From assembly GCF_003151075.1 (NCBI RefSeq), contig NZ_CP029482.1, positions 3,782,001 through 3,846,000 of the forward strand: a stretch of DNA of 64,000 bases. The letters are read 5' to 3'. A program made the position numbers and the translations under genes. Shown here in pieces: positions 24,834 to 34,999 of this stretch; position 1 is the stretch's first letter, and the number at the start of each line of letters is the position of its first letter. The notes under the pieces were generated by a model. That model was not told the DNA's origin. It did no database searches and saw only the letters and a program-made list of their open reading frames with translations. The DNA is from Pseudomonas sp. 31-12 (GTDB lineage: Bacteria; Pseudomonadota; Gammaproteobacteria; Pseudomonadales; Pseudomonadaceae).

Positions 24834-25721
24834 ATGAACATGCTACGGAATGCAACCACTCAGTATCCAATCCTGCTGATCCACGGGCTCTTCGGCTTTG
24901 ATCGCATTGGTAAAGTCGAACTCTTCCATGACGTCAAGCAGGCCCTCAGGAGTGCTGGCGCAAGAGTGTTTGTCCCCCACCTCTCGGCAACCCAGAGCAA
25001 CGAAGTGCGCGGCGACCAACTGTTGGCACAGATCGAACGGGTGCTGGAAGGAACCGGCGCCCGGCAAGTCAACCTGATCGGCCACAGCCAGGGCGCCCTT
25101 GCGGCACGTTACGCTGCGGCCATCGCGCCGGAGATCATCGCGTCTGTGACTTCGGTCAGCGGCCCGAACCACGGCTCGGAACTGGCCGACTTCCTGCGCA
25201 AGGCATTGACACCCGGGCGCCTGCCGGAACATGTCGCATCCACGGTTGCAACGCTGTTTGCGGACTTTGTGTCGTTGCTCAGCGGCCACCAGGCCCTGCC
25301 GCAAAATGCCGTCGCCGCGCTGAATGCGTTGACCACCGAAGGTGTGGGCGCTTTTAACGACAAGTACCCACAAGGGCTGCCGAAAACCTGGGGTGGCAAG
25401 GGCCGCGAATTGGTTAACGGGGTGCGCTATTACTCCTGGAGCGGGATATTGCAGGGCGATCTCCTGGACAAAGGGCTGGATGCGATCGATCCGCTGCACG
25501 GTTTCCTCCAGGCCTTTTCGCGCTATTTCACCACCGAAGCAGAGCAGAATGACGGCATGGTTGGCCGCTACAGCTCCCATCTGGGCAAAGTTATCCGCTC
25601 CGACTATCCACTGGATCATCTGGACAGCCTCAGCCAAACCGCCGGGGCACTGCGCAAGGGCATCGACCCGATTACCTTGTATGTGCAACACGCCGAGCGC
25701 CTGAGAAAGGCTGGCCTATAA
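24834..25721 (+). CDS. Triacylglycerol lipase, alpha/beta hydrolase (family I)
   Basis: 295 residues. Lipase features: oxyanion-hole start YPILLIHGLFGFD, nucleophile elbow GHSQG with Ser85, then SGPNHGSELADF, a DPLHG acidic region and a late DHLDSLSQTAG histidine. It hydrolyses ester bonds of acylglycerols. The protein opens directly on the fold with no signal peptide, unlike P. aeruginosa LipA, and no foldase (lif) gene is adjacent, so it resembles the shorter P. fragi/Proteus-type lipases. Export, if any, is unclear. Confidence 0.85.
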   Translation: MNMLRNATTQYPILLIHGLFGFDRIGKVELFHDVKQALRSAGARVFVPHLSATQSNEVRGDQLLAQIERVLEGTGARQVNLIGHSQGALAARYAAAIAPEIIASVTSVSGPNHGSELADFLRKALTPGRLPEHVASTVATLFADFVSLLSGHQALPQNAVAALNALTTEGVGAFNDKYPQGLPKTWGGKGRELVNGVRYYSWSGILQGDLLDKGLDAIDPLHGFLQAFSRYFTTEAEQNDGMVGRYSSHLGKVIRSDYPLDHLDSLSQTAGALRKGIDPITLYVQHAERLRKAGL

Positions 25722-25804
25722 TCCGTGCGGAACTTTGACGAGAAATAGGCCACTGAATCCGGTAGGCTCCGCACTTTACTGAACATTGAAAGGAGTATTT
25801 TTCC

Positions 25805-26086
25805 ATGGCTAAAGCCACTGCCCGTCACATCCTGGTTGCCTCTGAAGACAAGTGCAACGAACTCAAAGCCCAGATCGAAGGCGGCGCCGATTTCGCCGAA
25901 GTTGCCAAAGCCAACTCCACCTGCCCATCCAGCCGCCAAGGTGGTGACCTGGGTTCGTTCGGTCCAGGCCAGATGGTCAAAGAGTTCGATACCGTCGTCT
26001 TCAGCGCACCGATCAACGTAGTGCAAGGCCCGGTGAAGACCCAGTTCGGTTATCACCTGCTGGAAGTGACCAGCCGCCAGGACTGA
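25805..26086 (+). CDS. ppiC: Peptidyl-prolyl cis-trans isomerase, parvulin type
   Basis: 93 residues forming a single parvulin domain. MAKATARHILVASEDKCNEL, then QGGDLGSFGPGQMVKEFD, VVQGPVKTQFGYHLLEV. Small cytoplasmic PpiC speeds prolyl isomerisation during folding. AGGAG lies ahead of the ATG and a strong terminator follows. A second paralogue is at 41839. Confidence 0.93.
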   Translation: MAKATARHILVASEDKCNELKAQIEGGADFAEVAKANSTCPSSRQGGDLGSFGPGQMVKEFDTVVFSAPINVVQGPVKTQFGYHLLEVTSRQD

Positions 26087-26109
26087 TCAGCGCCCTGGTT
26101 TTGTGTATG

Positions 26110-26140
26110 ACGGCCCACCTTTTGGTGGGCCGTTGTGTTT
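26110..26140 (+). terminator. Rho-independent terminator after ppiC
   Basis: ACGGCCCACC pairs with GGTGGGCCGT across a TTTT loop, followed by TGTGTTT. Confidence 0.8.
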
Positions 26141-26221
26141 CGGTTATGTAATACGGCTGGCGAGGGACGCGCCGCTAGCGTACAAATTGCGGTTATCGAT
26201 CACCCGGCTCTAAGGCTGACA

Positions 26222-28090
26222 ATGCGACTGGCTTTCCCCACTTTGTTGTTCACTGCCGTGGCCCTGCTGTTGGGCGCCACCGGTGTGAATGCTGCACCGC
26301 AACAGGCGTTGACCGTGTACGGCGAACCGGCGAAGTATCCCGCCGGCTTCAGTCATTTTGCCTACGCCAACCCGCAAGCCCCCAAGGGCGGCACAATGCG
26401 TCGCTCCGCCATCGAGATCGGGCATTTCGACCATATACTGCCGTACATCGACAAAGGCATCGGCGTCACGCAAATCGACGGTTTGCTCTACTCGCCCCTG
26501 GCCCAGCGTTCGCTGGACGAGCCCTACACCGTTTACGGCTTGGTGGCACAGAAGATGGAGCGCTCGGAGGACGGCATGTCCCTGCGCTTCTACCTGAACC
26601 CGAAGGCGCGTTTCGCCGACGGCACCCCGATCACAGCCCAGGACGTGCGCTATACCTTTGACCTGCTGATGACCCAGGGCAGCCTGCGTTATCGCACCCA
26701 GTTCGCCGACGTCAAAGGCGTCGAAGTCGAAGCGCCGCTGACGGTTCGGTTCGACTTCAAAAGCAACGAAAGCCGCACCCTGCCCCTCGATATCGCCACC
26801 TTGCCGGTATTTCCCGAACACTGGTGGAAGACCCGTGATTTCGCCAATGGCGGTGGTTATGAAGCACCACTGGGCAGCGGCCCGTACAAAGTGGGCAAGG
26901 TCGATTCCGGTCGCAGCATCACCTTCGAGCGCAACGCCACCTGGTGGGGCAAGGATCTGCCGGTCAGCCGCGGCCTCTATAACTTCGATCATTTCAGCAT
27001 CGAGTACTTCGGCGACACCGACGTCGCACGCCAGGTCCTGCGGGGTGGCGCCTATGACTACAACCGCGAATTCTCCGCCACCGGCTACTCGATCGGCTAC
27101 GAAAGCCCGGCCCTGAGCGATGGTCGACTGCAAAAAGCGCATCTGGCCAAAGAAGCCCCGCAATCGGCCCAGGGCTTTGTCTTCAACCTGCAAAACCCGA
27201 TGTTCCACGACCGCCGCGTGCGCCAGGCCCTGGCCATGCTCTGGGATTTCGAGTGGAGCAATCGGCAGATGATGCGCGACCTGTACATTCGCCAGCAGAG
27301 TTTCTTTTCCAACACCGACCTCGCCGCCCGCAAACTGCCGGATGCCGGCGAGTTGGCGATTCTCGAGCCACTGCGTGGGCAGATCCCCGACGAGGTCTTC
27401 ACCCAAGTCTTCGAAGCACCGAAAACCGATGGCAGCGGCCTGATTCGCGACAAGCAACTGCTGGCGCTGAACCTGCTCGAGCAGGCCGGATGGAAACCCG
27501 ATGGCGACCAACTGGTCAACGCCGAAGGCACGCCGCTGAGCTTCACCTTTCTGGTCAGCCAGAACGGCATGGACCGACTGCTATTGCCGTATAAGCGCAC
27601 CTTGAAACAGATCGGCATCGACCTGAACATCCGCCGCATCGACTCCTCTCAGTACGTGAATCGCCTGATGAGCCGCGACTACGACATGATCGTCACCGGC
27701 TATCCGGTCACCACTTCCCCCGGTGGCGAGCTGTTCAACTACTTCGGCTCGATCTCGGCCAACGACCCCGGCGCCAACAACTACATGGTGCTGAAAAACC
27801 CGGCGGTCGATACGCTGATCAACGGGCTGGTGCGCGCCAACACCCAGCCAGAAATGCTGCGTTACGCCCATGCGCTAGACCGGGTGCTGCAATGGAACTA
27901 CTACTGGATTCCCAACTATTACCCGCCGGGCACTTCGACGGTGTGGTGGAACCGCTTCGGCATGCCCAACGAGCAGGCCAGCAATGACGAAGCCATCGAA
28001 AGCTGGTGGGAGGTGAGCTCCACGCCGCTGACCAACCAGCAGATGACGGCCGAGAAAATCCGCCGTGGCAAACCCGGAGGGCCGCATTGA
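26222..28090 (+). CDS. yejA: Peptide/microcin C-type ABC transporter, periplasmic binding protein
   Basis: About 622 residues from the ATG at 26222, chosen because it opens a typical signal peptide ([20 protein letters not shown] then NAAPQQA) with AAGG upstream. It is a family 5 extracellular solute-binding protein: [24 protein letters not shown] core, [18 protein letters not shown]. It delivers oligopeptides to YejBE. Its stop overlaps the next start (TGATG), so the four yej genes form one operon. Confidence 0.92.
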   Translation: MRLAFPTLLFTAVALLLGATGVNAAPQQALTVYGEPAKYPAGFSHFAYANPQAPKGGTMRRSAIEIGHFDHILPYIDKGIGVTQIDGLLYSPLAQRSLDEPYTVYGLVAQKMERSEDGMSLRFYLNPKARFADGTPITAQDVRYTFDLLMTQGSLRYRTQFADVKGVEVEAPLTVRFDFKSNESRTLPLDIATLPVFPEHWWKTRDFANGGGYEAPLGSGPYKVGKVDSGRSITFERNATWWGKDLPVSRGLYNFDHFSIEYFGDTDVARQVLRGGAYDYNREFSATGYSIGYESPALSDGRLQKAHLAKEAPQSAQGFVFNLQNPMFHDRRVRQALAMLWDFEWSNRQMMRDLYIRQQSFFSNTDLAARKLPDAGELAILEPLRGQIPDEVFTQVFEAPKTDGSGLIRDKQLLALNLLEQAGWKPDGDQLVNAEGTPLSFTFLVSQNGMDRLLLPYKRTLKQIGIDLNIRRIDSSQYVNRLMSRDYDMIVTGYPVTTSPGGELFNYFGSISANDPGANNYMVLKNPAVDTLINGLVRANTQPEMLRYAHALDRVLQWNYYWIPNYYPPGTSTVWWNRFGMPNEQASNDEAIESWWEVSSTPLTNQQMTAEKIRRGKPGGPH

Positions 28091-29151
28091 TGTGGGCTTA
28101 TATACTGCGGCGCCTGCTGCTGATCATCCCGACGCTGGTGATCATTCTTCTGGTCAACTTCGTCATCGTCCAGGCCGCACCGGGCGGTCCGGTGGAACAG
28201 GCCATCGCGCACTTACAAGGCATCGGCGGCGCGAGTGTCGGCGGCGGCTCCGGGGAAACCATGTCGGGCACCTCCCGGGCCAGTCGCGGCCTCGACCCGC
28301 AATTGATCAAGGACATCGAAAAGCAGTACGGCTTCGACAAGCCCGCGCACGAACGCCTGTGGCTGATGCTCACCAGCTACGCGCGCCTGGACTTCGGTAA
28401 AAGTTTTTTCCGCGGTGCGACCGTCACCGACCTGATCCTGGAAAAAATGCCGGTGACCATTTCCCTCGGGCTCTGGGCCACGCTGATCACCTATCTGGTG
28501 TCGATCCCGCTGGGCATCCGCAAGGCCGTGCACCATGGCAGTCATTTCGATATCTGGAGCAGCACCGCGATCATCATCGGCTACGCGATGCCGGCGTTCC
28601 TGTTCGCGATGTTCCTGATCGTGGTCTTCGCCGGTGGTACCTCGCTGAACTGGTTCCCGGTGCGCGGGCTGGTTTCGGACAATTTCGAATCGCTGTCGAC
28701 CGTGGGCAAAATCGCCGACTACTTCTGGCACTTGGTGCTGCCGGTGACGGCGTTGGTGATTGGCGGTTTCGCCACCCTGACGATCCTCACCAAGAACTCG
28801 TTCCTCAATGAAATCACACGCCAATACGTGGTCACCGCACGGGCCAAAGGCTTGAGCGAACGACGCGTGCTGTACGGCCATGTGTTCCGTAATGCGATGC
28901 TGCTGGTGGTGTCGGGGATTCCCCAGGCGTTCATCAGCGTGTTCTTCGCCGGTTCGCTGCTGATCGAAGTGATCTTCTCGCTCGATGGCCTCGGGCGCAT
29001 GAGCTATGAGGCTGCCGTCTCGCGGGACTATCCGGTGGTGTTCGGCTCGCTGTTTATCTTCACGCTGTTCGGGCTTTTGATAAAACTGATCGGCGACCTG
29101 TGCTACACCCTGGTCGACCCGCGTATCGACTTCGCCGCGAGGAACGCCTGA
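28090..29151 (+). CDS. yejB: Microcin C/peptide ABC transporter permease
   Basis: 353 residues; the ATG overlaps the yejA stop by one base. Six membrane spans with the DppB-like first helix ([19 protein letters not shown]) and the cytoplasmic EAA loop ([20 protein letters not shown]) that contacts the ATPase. It pairs with YejE to form the channel. The stop overlaps yejE (TGATG). Confidence 0.92.
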   Translation: MWAYILRRLLLIIPTLVIILLVNFVIVQAAPGGPVEQAIAHLQGIGGASVGGGSGETMSGTSRASRGLDPQLIKDIEKQYGFDKPAHERLWLMLTSYARLDFGKSFFRGATVTDLILEKMPVTISLGLWATLITYLVSIPLGIRKAVHHGSHFDIWSSTAIIIGYAMPAFLFAMFLIVVFAGGTSLNWFPVRGLVSDNFESLSTVGKIADYFWHLVLPVTALVIGGFATLTILTKNSFLNEITRQYVVTARAKGLSERRVLYGHVFRNAMLLVVSGIPQAFISVFFAGSLLIEVIFSLDGLGRMSYEAAVSRDYPVVFGSLFIFTLFGLLIKLIGDLCYTLVDPRIDFAARNA

Positions 29152-30173
29152 TGTTCCAGCTCTCGCCGTTAGGCCGCCGCCGCTTCGAACGCTTCAAGAA
29201 AAACCGCCGGGGCTGGTGGTCGCTGTGGCTGTTCATAGGCCTGTTTCTGCTGACGCTGGGCGGCGAGTTGATCGCCAACGACAAACCGCTGGTGGTCAGT
29301 TATCAGGGGCAGTGGTACTTCCCGGTATTCAAGCGCCACACCGAGCAGGAATTCGGCGGGCAACTGCCGTTCCAGGCTGACTATCGCAGCGACTACGTGC
29401 AGAAGCTGATTCACAAGGACGGCGGCTGGATGCTGTTCCCGCCGATCCCGTTCAGCGACGACACACCCAACTATGAACTCAATAAGCCGGCGCCGAGCCC
29501 ACCCTCGAGTGTCAATTGGCTGGGCACCGACGACCAGTCCCGGGACGTCATGGCCCGGGTGATTTTCGGTGCGCGGGTGTCGATCCTGTTTGCGTTGATG
29601 CTGACCTTGGTCAGTGCGTTGATCGGTATCGCCGCCGGTGCGCTTCAAGGCTATTACGGCGGCTGGGTCGACCTGTTGGGTCAACGCTTGCTGGAAGTCT
29701 GGTCGGGGCTGCCGGTGCTGTACTTGCTGATCATTCTGTCGGGCTTCGTTGAGCCGAATTTCTGGTGGTTGCTGGGGATCATGGCGCTGTTTTCCTGGCT
29801 GGCGCTGGTCGACGTGGTGCGCGCCGAGTTCCTGCGCGGGCGCAACCTGGAATACGTCAAGGCCGCCCGGGCACTGGGCCTTTCGGATCGAAAAGTCATC
29901 GTCCGGCATATCCTGCCCAACGCCATGAACGCGACATTGAGTTACCTGCCATTCATTCTCACCGGGGCCATCTCCACCCTCACGGCGCTGGACTTCCTCG
30001 GCTTCGGCATGCCGGCGGGCAGCGCATCGCTGGGCGAGCTGATCGGCCAGGGCAAGCAGAACCTGCAAGCGCCGTGGCTGGGGCTGACGGCGTTTTTCAC
30101 CCTGGCGCTGATTCTTTCCTTATTGGTGTTTATCGGCGAGGCGTTGCGCGACGCCTTTGACCCCCGATCCTGA
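29151..30173 (+). CDS. yejE: Microcin C/peptide ABC transporter permease
   Basis: 340 residues. An N-terminal OppC-type helix (GWWSLWLFIGLFLLTLGGEL) is followed by a periplasmic insert and five more spans. The ATPase-contact loop is AARALGLSDRKVIVRHILPN. The long insert after the first helix, with WLGTDDQSRDVMARVIFG, is typical of YejE. yejF follows after 14 bases. Confidence 0.92.
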   Translation: MFQLSPLGRRRFERFKKNRRGWWSLWLFIGLFLLTLGGELIANDKPLVVSYQGQWYFPVFKRHTEQEFGGQLPFQADYRSDYVQKLIHKDGGWMLFPPIPFSDDTPNYELNKPAPSPPSSVNWLGTDDQSRDVMARVIFGARVSILFALMLTLVSALIGIAAGALQGYYGGWVDLLGQRLLEVWSGLPVLYLLIILSGFVEPNFWWLLGIMALFSWLALVDVVRAEFLRGRNLEYVKAARALGLSDRKVIVRHILPNAMNATLSYLPFILTGAISTLTALDFLGFGMPAGSASLGELIGQGKQNLQAPWLGLTAFFTLALILSLLVFIGEALRDAFDPRS

Positions 30174-30187
30174 CGCGGACTGTAGAT

Positions 30188-31762
30188 ATGAGTACCAACC
30201 TGATCGAAATCCGTGACCTCAGCGTGGCCTTCAATGGCCAGACGGTGGTGCGCAACCTGTGCCTGGACATCCGTCCCGGTGAATGCCTGGCGTTGGTCGG
30301 TGAATCGGGCTCCGGCAAATCGGTGACCGCCCACTCGATCCTGCAACTGCTGCCCGAGACAGGCACCCAAACCACTGGCAGCATTCGCTATCGCGGCAAG
30401 GAACTGCTCGGCGCCCCGACCCAGGTGTTGCGTGAGTTGCGCGGTAACCGGATCGCGATGATCTTCCAGGAGCCGATGACCTCGCTCAATCCGTTGCACA
30501 GCATCGAAAAACAGATCGGCGAAACCCTGCTAGTGCATAAAGGCCTGACGGGCAAAGCGGCGCAAGCGCGGATTCTGGAATTGCTGCAACTGGTGGGTAT
30601 CCAGAAGCCCAAGGAACGGCTCAAGGCCTACCCCCACCAGCTGTCCGGTGGCCAACGGCAACGGGTGATGATCGCCATGGCCCTGGCCTGCGAGCCGCAG
30701 TTGCTGATCGCCGACGAACCCACCACGGCGCTGGACGTGACGGTGCAGCGCAAGATTCTGATTCTGCTCAAGTCCCTGCAACAGCGGCTCGGCATGTCGC
30801 TGCTGTTGATCAGCCACGACCTCAATCTGGTGCGCAGCATCGCCCAGCGCGTGTGCGTGATGAAGGCCGGGGAAATCGTCGAAGAGGCCACGTGCGAAAC
30901 GATCTTCACCGAGCCGAAACACCCCTACAGCTGCGTGCTGCTGAACGCCGAACCGGAAGGCGAAGCCCTGCCCCGGGACGAGCGCGAGAACGTGCTGGAA
31001 GTGGACAATCTGCGCGTGCAATTCGCCCTCGGTGGCGGGCTGTTCCAGCGCAAGACTTACCTGAACGCGGTGGACGGCATCAGCCTTAACATTCAACGCG
31101 GCAAAACGTTGGGCATCGTCGGCGAGTCCGGCTCGGGCAAGTCGACGCTGGGTCAGGCGATCCTGCGCTTGCTCGATTCCGAAGGCAGCATTCGCTTTCA
31201 GGGCGAGGCGCTGGACGGCCTGACGCAAAAGCAGCTGCGGCCATGGCGCAAGAAAATGCAGGTGGTGTTCCAGGACCCCTTCGGCAGTCTCAGCCCGCGC
31301 ATGTCGGTGGCGCAGATCATCAGCGAAGGGCTTGAAGTGCATAGTCAGCTGACCGCTGAAGAGTGCAAAGCCGAAGTGATTCGCGCGCTGGAAGAAGTCG
31401 GCCTCGACCCGCAAAGCCGCAATCGTTATCCCCACGAGTTCTCCGGCGGCCAGCGTCAGCGCATCGCCATTGCCCGGGCGCTGGTGCTGAAACCGGCACT
31501 GATCCTGCTCGATGAACCGACCTCGGCGCTGGATCGCACGGTGCAAAAACAAGTGGTCGCCCTGCTCCGCCAGCTTCAGGAAAAACACGGACTGACCTAT
31601 CTGTTCATCAGCCATGACCTGGCGGTGGTGCGCGCCCTGGCCCACGACATGATCGTGATCAAGGACGGCAAAGTGGTGGAAAGCGGCGCCAGCCATGACG
31701 TGTTCGATTCGCCGCAGCATCCGTACACTAAAGAGCTGTTGGCGGCGGCGCATTCGCGGTAG
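30188..31762 (+). CDS. yejF: Peptide ABC transporter, double ATPase subunit
   Basis: 524 residues, two fused ABC ATPases as in YejF. First half: Walker [16 protein letters not shown], signature [15 protein letters not shown], Walker [13 protein letters not shown]. Second half: Walker [16 protein letters not shown], signature [15 protein letters not shown], Walker [12 protein letters not shown]. Each half ends in an OppD/F-like tail ([22 protein letters not shown]). It powers YejBE. Last gene of the operon, followed by a REP element. Confidence 0.94.
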   Translation: MSTNLIEIRDLSVAFNGQTVVRNLCLDIRPGECLALVGESGSGKSVTAHSILQLLPETGTQTTGSIRYRGKELLGAPTQVLRELRGNRIAMIFQEPMTSLNPLHSIEKQIGETLLVHKGLTGKAAQARILELLQLVGIQKPKERLKAYPHQLSGGQRQRVMIAMALACEPQLLIADEPTTALDVTVQRKILILLKSLQQRLGMSLLLISHDLNLVRSIAQRVCVMKAGEIVEEATCETIFTEPKHPYSCVLLNAEPEGEALPRDERENVLEVDNLRVQFALGGGLFQRKTYLNAVDGISLNIQRGKTLGIVGESGSGKSTLGQAILRLLDSEGSIRFQGEALDGLTQKQLRPWRKKMQVVFQDPFGSLSPRMSVAQIISEGLEVHSQLTAEECKAEVIRALEEVGLDPQSRNRYPHEFSGGQRQRIAIARALVLKPALILLDEPTSALDRTVQKQVVALLRQLQEKHGLTYLFISHDLAVVRALAHDMIVIKDGKVVESGASHDVFDSPQHPYTKELLAAAHSR

Positions 31763-31783
31763 GCATAGGACCGCGTCGCCTCA

Positions 31784-31847
31784 ATCGCTAGCAGGCTAGC
31801 TCCCACATTGAATCGCGGTCCACTGTGGGAGCTAGCCTGCTAGCGAT
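31784..31847. repeat. REP element pair (REPIN)
   Basis: Inverted copies of ATCGCTAGCAGGCTAGCTCC plus CACA, 16 bases apart. The same sequence recurs at 45418-45482 and 58601-58626. Confidence 0.85.
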
Positions 31848-31887
31848 AGGGCCCGCCAAGACAACACATATTCTGGATCTGACCTCT

Positions 31888-33303
31888 ATGAACACCACCG
31901 AAAACCTCAAGGATTACCAGCGCGTTCGCCTGCTGGCGATCCGTTCGCTGTTCGAAATCATCGAGCAATCGAGCGAAGGCACGGTGATTGTCGACCGCGA
32001 CGCGAACATCGTCTGGATGAACGAGCGCTATGCCCGGCGTTTCGGTCTGGAGTCCGCCGAAGTGGCCATCGGCAAGGCCTGCGAAAGCGTGATCCCCGGC
32101 AGTCTGTTGCGCGAAGTCGTGCGCACCGGCCGGCCGATCTTGCTGGACATGCAGGACACGCCGAAAGAACCCCTGGTGGTGATGCGCCTGCCGATTCATG
32201 ACGACGCCGGCGCGGTGATCGGCGCCATCGGTTTTGCGCTGTTCGACGAGTTGCACAGCCTGTCGCCCATGCTCAAACGCTACCTGAGCATGCAGGAAGA
32301 ACTGGCTTCCACCCGCTCGTTGCTGCGGTCGCGGCAGACCAAGTACAACTTCGCCCACTTCATCGGCACCAGTGCCGCCAGCCTCGAAGTCAAACGTCGC
32401 GCCCGGCGCAGTGCCAGTGCCGAGTCGCCGGTGCTGTTGCTCGGCGAAACCGGCACCGGCAAGGAGTTGCTGGCCCAGGCGATCCACGGCGCTTCGCCGC
32501 GCGCGCACAAAGCCTTCGTCAGCATCAACAGCGCGGCGATTCCCGAGTCGTTGCTGGAAGCCGAGTTCTTCGGTACCGCGCCCGGCGCCTTCACCGGCGC
32601 CGATCGCAAGGGCCGCGCCGGCAAGTTGCAGATCGCTCAGGGCGGCACGCTGTTTCTTGATGAAATCGGCGACATGCCGCTGCCGCTGCAAAGCAAGTTG
32701 CTGCGCGTGTTGCAGGAAAAGGAGTTCGAGCCGGTCGGTTCCAATGAAGTGATCCAGAGTGATGTGCGAGTGATCGCGGCCACCTCCACCGATCTGGAAG
32801 CGGCGATCAAGCGTGGCGAATTTCGCGCCGATTTGTATTACCGACTCAACGTGCTGCCGATCAACGTGCCGCCCCTGCGCGATCGCCTCGATGACGTGCC
32901 GGCGCTCAGCGAAGCGATCCTTGAGGAACTGCGCAGCCAGCATGAACTGAACCGCGAAGCCTTGGACCTGCTGGGGCAGCACGCCTGGCCGGGGAATATT
33001 CGCGAACTGCGCAATGTGCTGGAGCGCGCAGCGCTGCTCAGCGATGACCTTGTGCTGAATGCGGGGGATATTCGCGCGGCGATTGGGACGTTTACGCCAG
33101 TTGAGCGTGTGGCGCCGAGGGTGATTGAGGCGGTTGCGCATGAGACGTTCAGTGAGGCGCGGGAACGGTTTGACCGGCAATTGATTGAAACGGCCCTGGC
33201 GCAATGCGGGGGCAAGGTGATCGAGGCGGCGGCGCGGTTGGGGCTGGGGCGGTCTACTTTGTATAAGAAGATGGTGGCGTTGGGGATTGTTGAGTCTCTA
33301 TAG
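31888..33303 (+). CDS. hbcR: Sigma54-dependent regulator of 3-hydroxybutyrate use (HbcR-like)
   Basis: 471 residues. PAS domain at the N-terminus (GTVIVDRDANIVWMNERYAR, about 30-130), AAA+ domain with Walker A GETGTGKE and the sigma54-contacting loop GAFTGADRKG, and a C-terminal Fis-type helix-turn-helix (KVIEAAARLGLGRSTLYKKM). It activates sigma54 RNA polymerase. The ATG at 31888 is used; a longer frame runs back into a REP element. It precedes a permease and bdhA, the gene order of P. aeruginosa hbcR (PA2005). A sigma54 promoter and palindromes lie between it and the permease gene. Confidence 0.8.
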   Translation: MNTTENLKDYQRVRLLAIRSLFEIIEQSSEGTVIVDRDANIVWMNERYARRFGLESAEVAIGKACESVIPGSLLREVVRTGRPILLDMQDTPKEPLVVMRLPIHDDAGAVIGAIGFALFDELHSLSPMLKRYLSMQEELASTRSLLRSRQTKYNFAHFIGTSAASLEVKRRARRSASAESPVLLLGETGTGKELLAQAIHGASPRAHKAFVSINSAAIPESLLEAEFFGTAPGAFTGADRKGRAGKLQIAQGGTLFLDEIGDMPLPLQSKLLRVLQEKEFEPVGSNEVIQSDVRVIAATSTDLEAAIKRGEFRADLYYRLNVLPINVPPLRDRLDDVPALSEAILEELRSQHELNREALDLLGQHAWPGNIRELRNVLERAALLSDDLVLNAGDIRAAIGTFTPVERVAPRVIEAVAHETFSEARERFDRQLIETALAQCGGKVIEAAARLGLGRSTLYKKMVALGIVESL

Positions 33304-33306
33304 AGA
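33295..33306. promoter_or_regulatory. Candidate activator site 1 (palindrome)
   Basis: TCTCTATAGAGA, a perfect palindrome overlapping the regulator stop codon, about 235 bases upstream of the sigma54 promoter. A related TCTCT half-site follows at about 33315. Position suits an enhancer site for the adjacent sigma54 activator. Confidence 0.45.
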
Positions 33307-33336
33307 GACATTGATCTCTATTGGTAGATAGGGCCT

Positions 33337-33429
33337 CTTCGCGGGCAAGCCCGCTCCCACAGGGTTTGCGCCGAGCCATAAATTCAAAGGCAACCACAAA
33401 ACCTGTGGGAGCGTGGCTTGCCCGCGAAG
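33337..33429. repeat. REP element pair
   Basis: CTTCGCGGGCAAGCCCGCTC plus CCACAGG and its inverted copy, about 38 bases apart. It lies between the two candidate activator sites. Confidence 0.85.
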
Positions 33430-33451
33430 ACGTCCGTACAGCCACTACAAA

Positions 33452-33465
33452 TCTCTAAACAGAGA
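33452..33465. promoter_or_regulatory. Candidate activator site 2 (palindrome)
   Basis: TCTCTAAACAGAGA, the same TCTCT/AGAGA half-sites as the palindrome at 33295, 64 bases before the sigma54 promoter. Confidence 0.5.
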
Positions 33466-33528
33466 CAAATAATTCAAAACCGCCTCACAAATAAATAAAT
33501 ATCCTTATATTTCAACACCTTAAACAAA

Positions 33529-33544
33529 TGGCACGAATCTCGCT
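33529..33544 (+). promoter_or_regulatory. Sigma54 (-24/-12) promoter
   Basis: TGGCACGAATCTCGCT matches TGGCAC-N5-TTGCW, with GG and GC exactly 12 bases apart. It lies 57 bases before the permease start, right behind a sigma54 activator gene. Confidence 0.75.
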
Positions 33545-33600
33545 AAAGCCCTCTCCCACAAAAGATCCACCCACAAAAATAACAATCCAGGAGACACACC

Positions 33601-34992
33601 ATGAGTGTGATCATTGCCTTGGCAGCCCTCACGCTGCTGATGCTCGCGGCCTACCGTGGCTACAGCGTTATTCTCTTCGCCCCGATTGCCGCCCTCGGCG
33701 CTGTCTTGCTCACCGACCCGTCCGCCGTCGCCCCTGCCTTTACCGGGGTGTTCATGGAGAAAATGGTCGGCTTCATCAAACTGTATTTCCCGGTGTTCCT
33801 GCTCGGCGCGGTGTTCGGCAAGCTGATCGAGCTGTCGGGTTTCTCGCGCTCGATCGTCGCGGCAGCGATTCGCCTGCTCGGCACCCGCCAGGCGATGCTG
33901 GTGATCGTGCTGGTCTGCGCACTTCTGACTTACGGCGGCGTGTCGCTGTTTGTGGTGGTGTTCGCGGTCTATCCGTTTGCCGCTGAAATGTTCCGCCAGA
34001 GCAACATTCCCAAGCGTCTGATCCCGGCGACCATCGCCCTCGGTGCGTTCTCGTTCACCATGGACGCCCTGCCCGGCACCCCGCAGATCCAGAACATCAT
34101 CCCCAGCACCTTCTTCAACACCACCGCGTGGGCGGCGCCGTGGCTGGGTGTGATCGGCGCGATCTTCGTGTTCAGCGCCGGCATGCTGTTTCTCCAGCGC
34201 CAGCGCAACAAGGCTCAGGCGTCCGGTGAAGGCTATGGCACCGAACTGCGCAACGAGCCTGAAACCGCGCCCGACATCAAACTGCCGAACCCGTGGATCG
34301 CCCTCTCGCCGCTGCTGGCCGTGGGCATCATGAACCTGCTGTTTACCCAGTGGATTCCGCAGTGGTACGGCAAGACCCACAGCCTTGCGCTGCCGGGCAT
34401 GGCCGCTCCGGTGACCACCGAAATCGCCAAGCTCACGGCGATCTGGGCGGTCCAGGCCGCCTTGCTCGTGGGCATCATCATGGTGCTGGTGTTCGGCTTC
34501 AAGGCGATTCGCGGCAAGCTGGCCGAAGGCAGTCGCAGCGCTGTCGGCGGTTCGCTGCTGGCGGCGATGAACACCGCATCGGAATACGGCTTTGGTGCGG
34601 TGATTGCTTCCTTGCCAGGGTTCCTGGTATTAGCCGATTGGCTCAAGAGCATTCCCAATCCGCTGGTCAACGAAGCGATCACCGTGACCCTTCTTGCCGG
34701 CATCACCGGTTCAGCGTCGGGCGGCATGAGCATTGCGCTGGCGGCCATGGCCAATGACTTCATCGCAGCGGCCCACGCGGCCAACATCCCGCTGGAAGTG
34801 CTGCACCGGGTGGCCTCGATGGCCAGCGGCGGCATGGACACCCTGCCGCACAACGGCGCGGTGATTACCCTGCTGGCGGTGACCGGCCTGACCCACCGCG
34901 AAGCCTACAAAGACATTTTCTGTATTACGCTGATCAAGACCCTGGCGGTCTTTGTGGTGATCGGTACTTTCTACGCCACTGGCATTGTGTGA
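33601..34992 (+). CDS. GntP-family permease, probably for 3-hydroxybutyrate
   Basis: 463 residues, about twelve membrane spans. The family pattern is GntP/DsdX-like, including KLYFPVFLLGAVFGKLIE, GALPGTPQIQN-type TMDALPGTPQIQNIIPSTFF and SGGMSIALAAMANDF. By position (sigma54 regulator upstream, bdhA eight bases downstream) it should import 3-hydroxybutyrate or a related short hydroxy acid rather than gluconate. GGAGA ribosome binding site ahead of the ATG. Confidence 0.85.
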   Translation: MSVIIALAALTLLMLAAYRGYSVILFAPIAALGAVLLTDPSAVAPAFTGVFMEKMVGFIKLYFPVFLLGAVFGKLIELSGFSRSIVAAAIRLLGTRQAMLVIVLVCALLTYGGVSLFVVVFAVYPFAAEMFRQSNIPKRLIPATIALGAFSFTMDALPGTPQIQNIIPSTFFNTTAWAAPWLGVIGAIFVFSAGMLFLQRQRNKAQASGEGYGTELRNEPETAPDIKLPNPWIALSPLLAVGIMNLLFTQWIPQWYGKTHSLALPGMAAPVTTEIAKLTAIWAVQAALLVGIIMVLVFGFKAIRGKLAEGSRSAVGGSLLAAMNTASEYGFGAVIASLPGFLVLADWLKSIPNPLVNEAITVTLLAGITGSASGGMSIALAAMANDFIAAAHAANIPLEVLHRVASMASGGMDTLPHNGAVITLLAVTGLTHREAYKDIFCITLIKTLAVFVVIGTFYATGIV

Positions 34993-34999
34993 GGTATTC

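Noticed and set aside
26210-27511. 433-codon minus-strand frame opposite yejA
   Set aside because: Antisense shadow; yejA is clearly the real gene.
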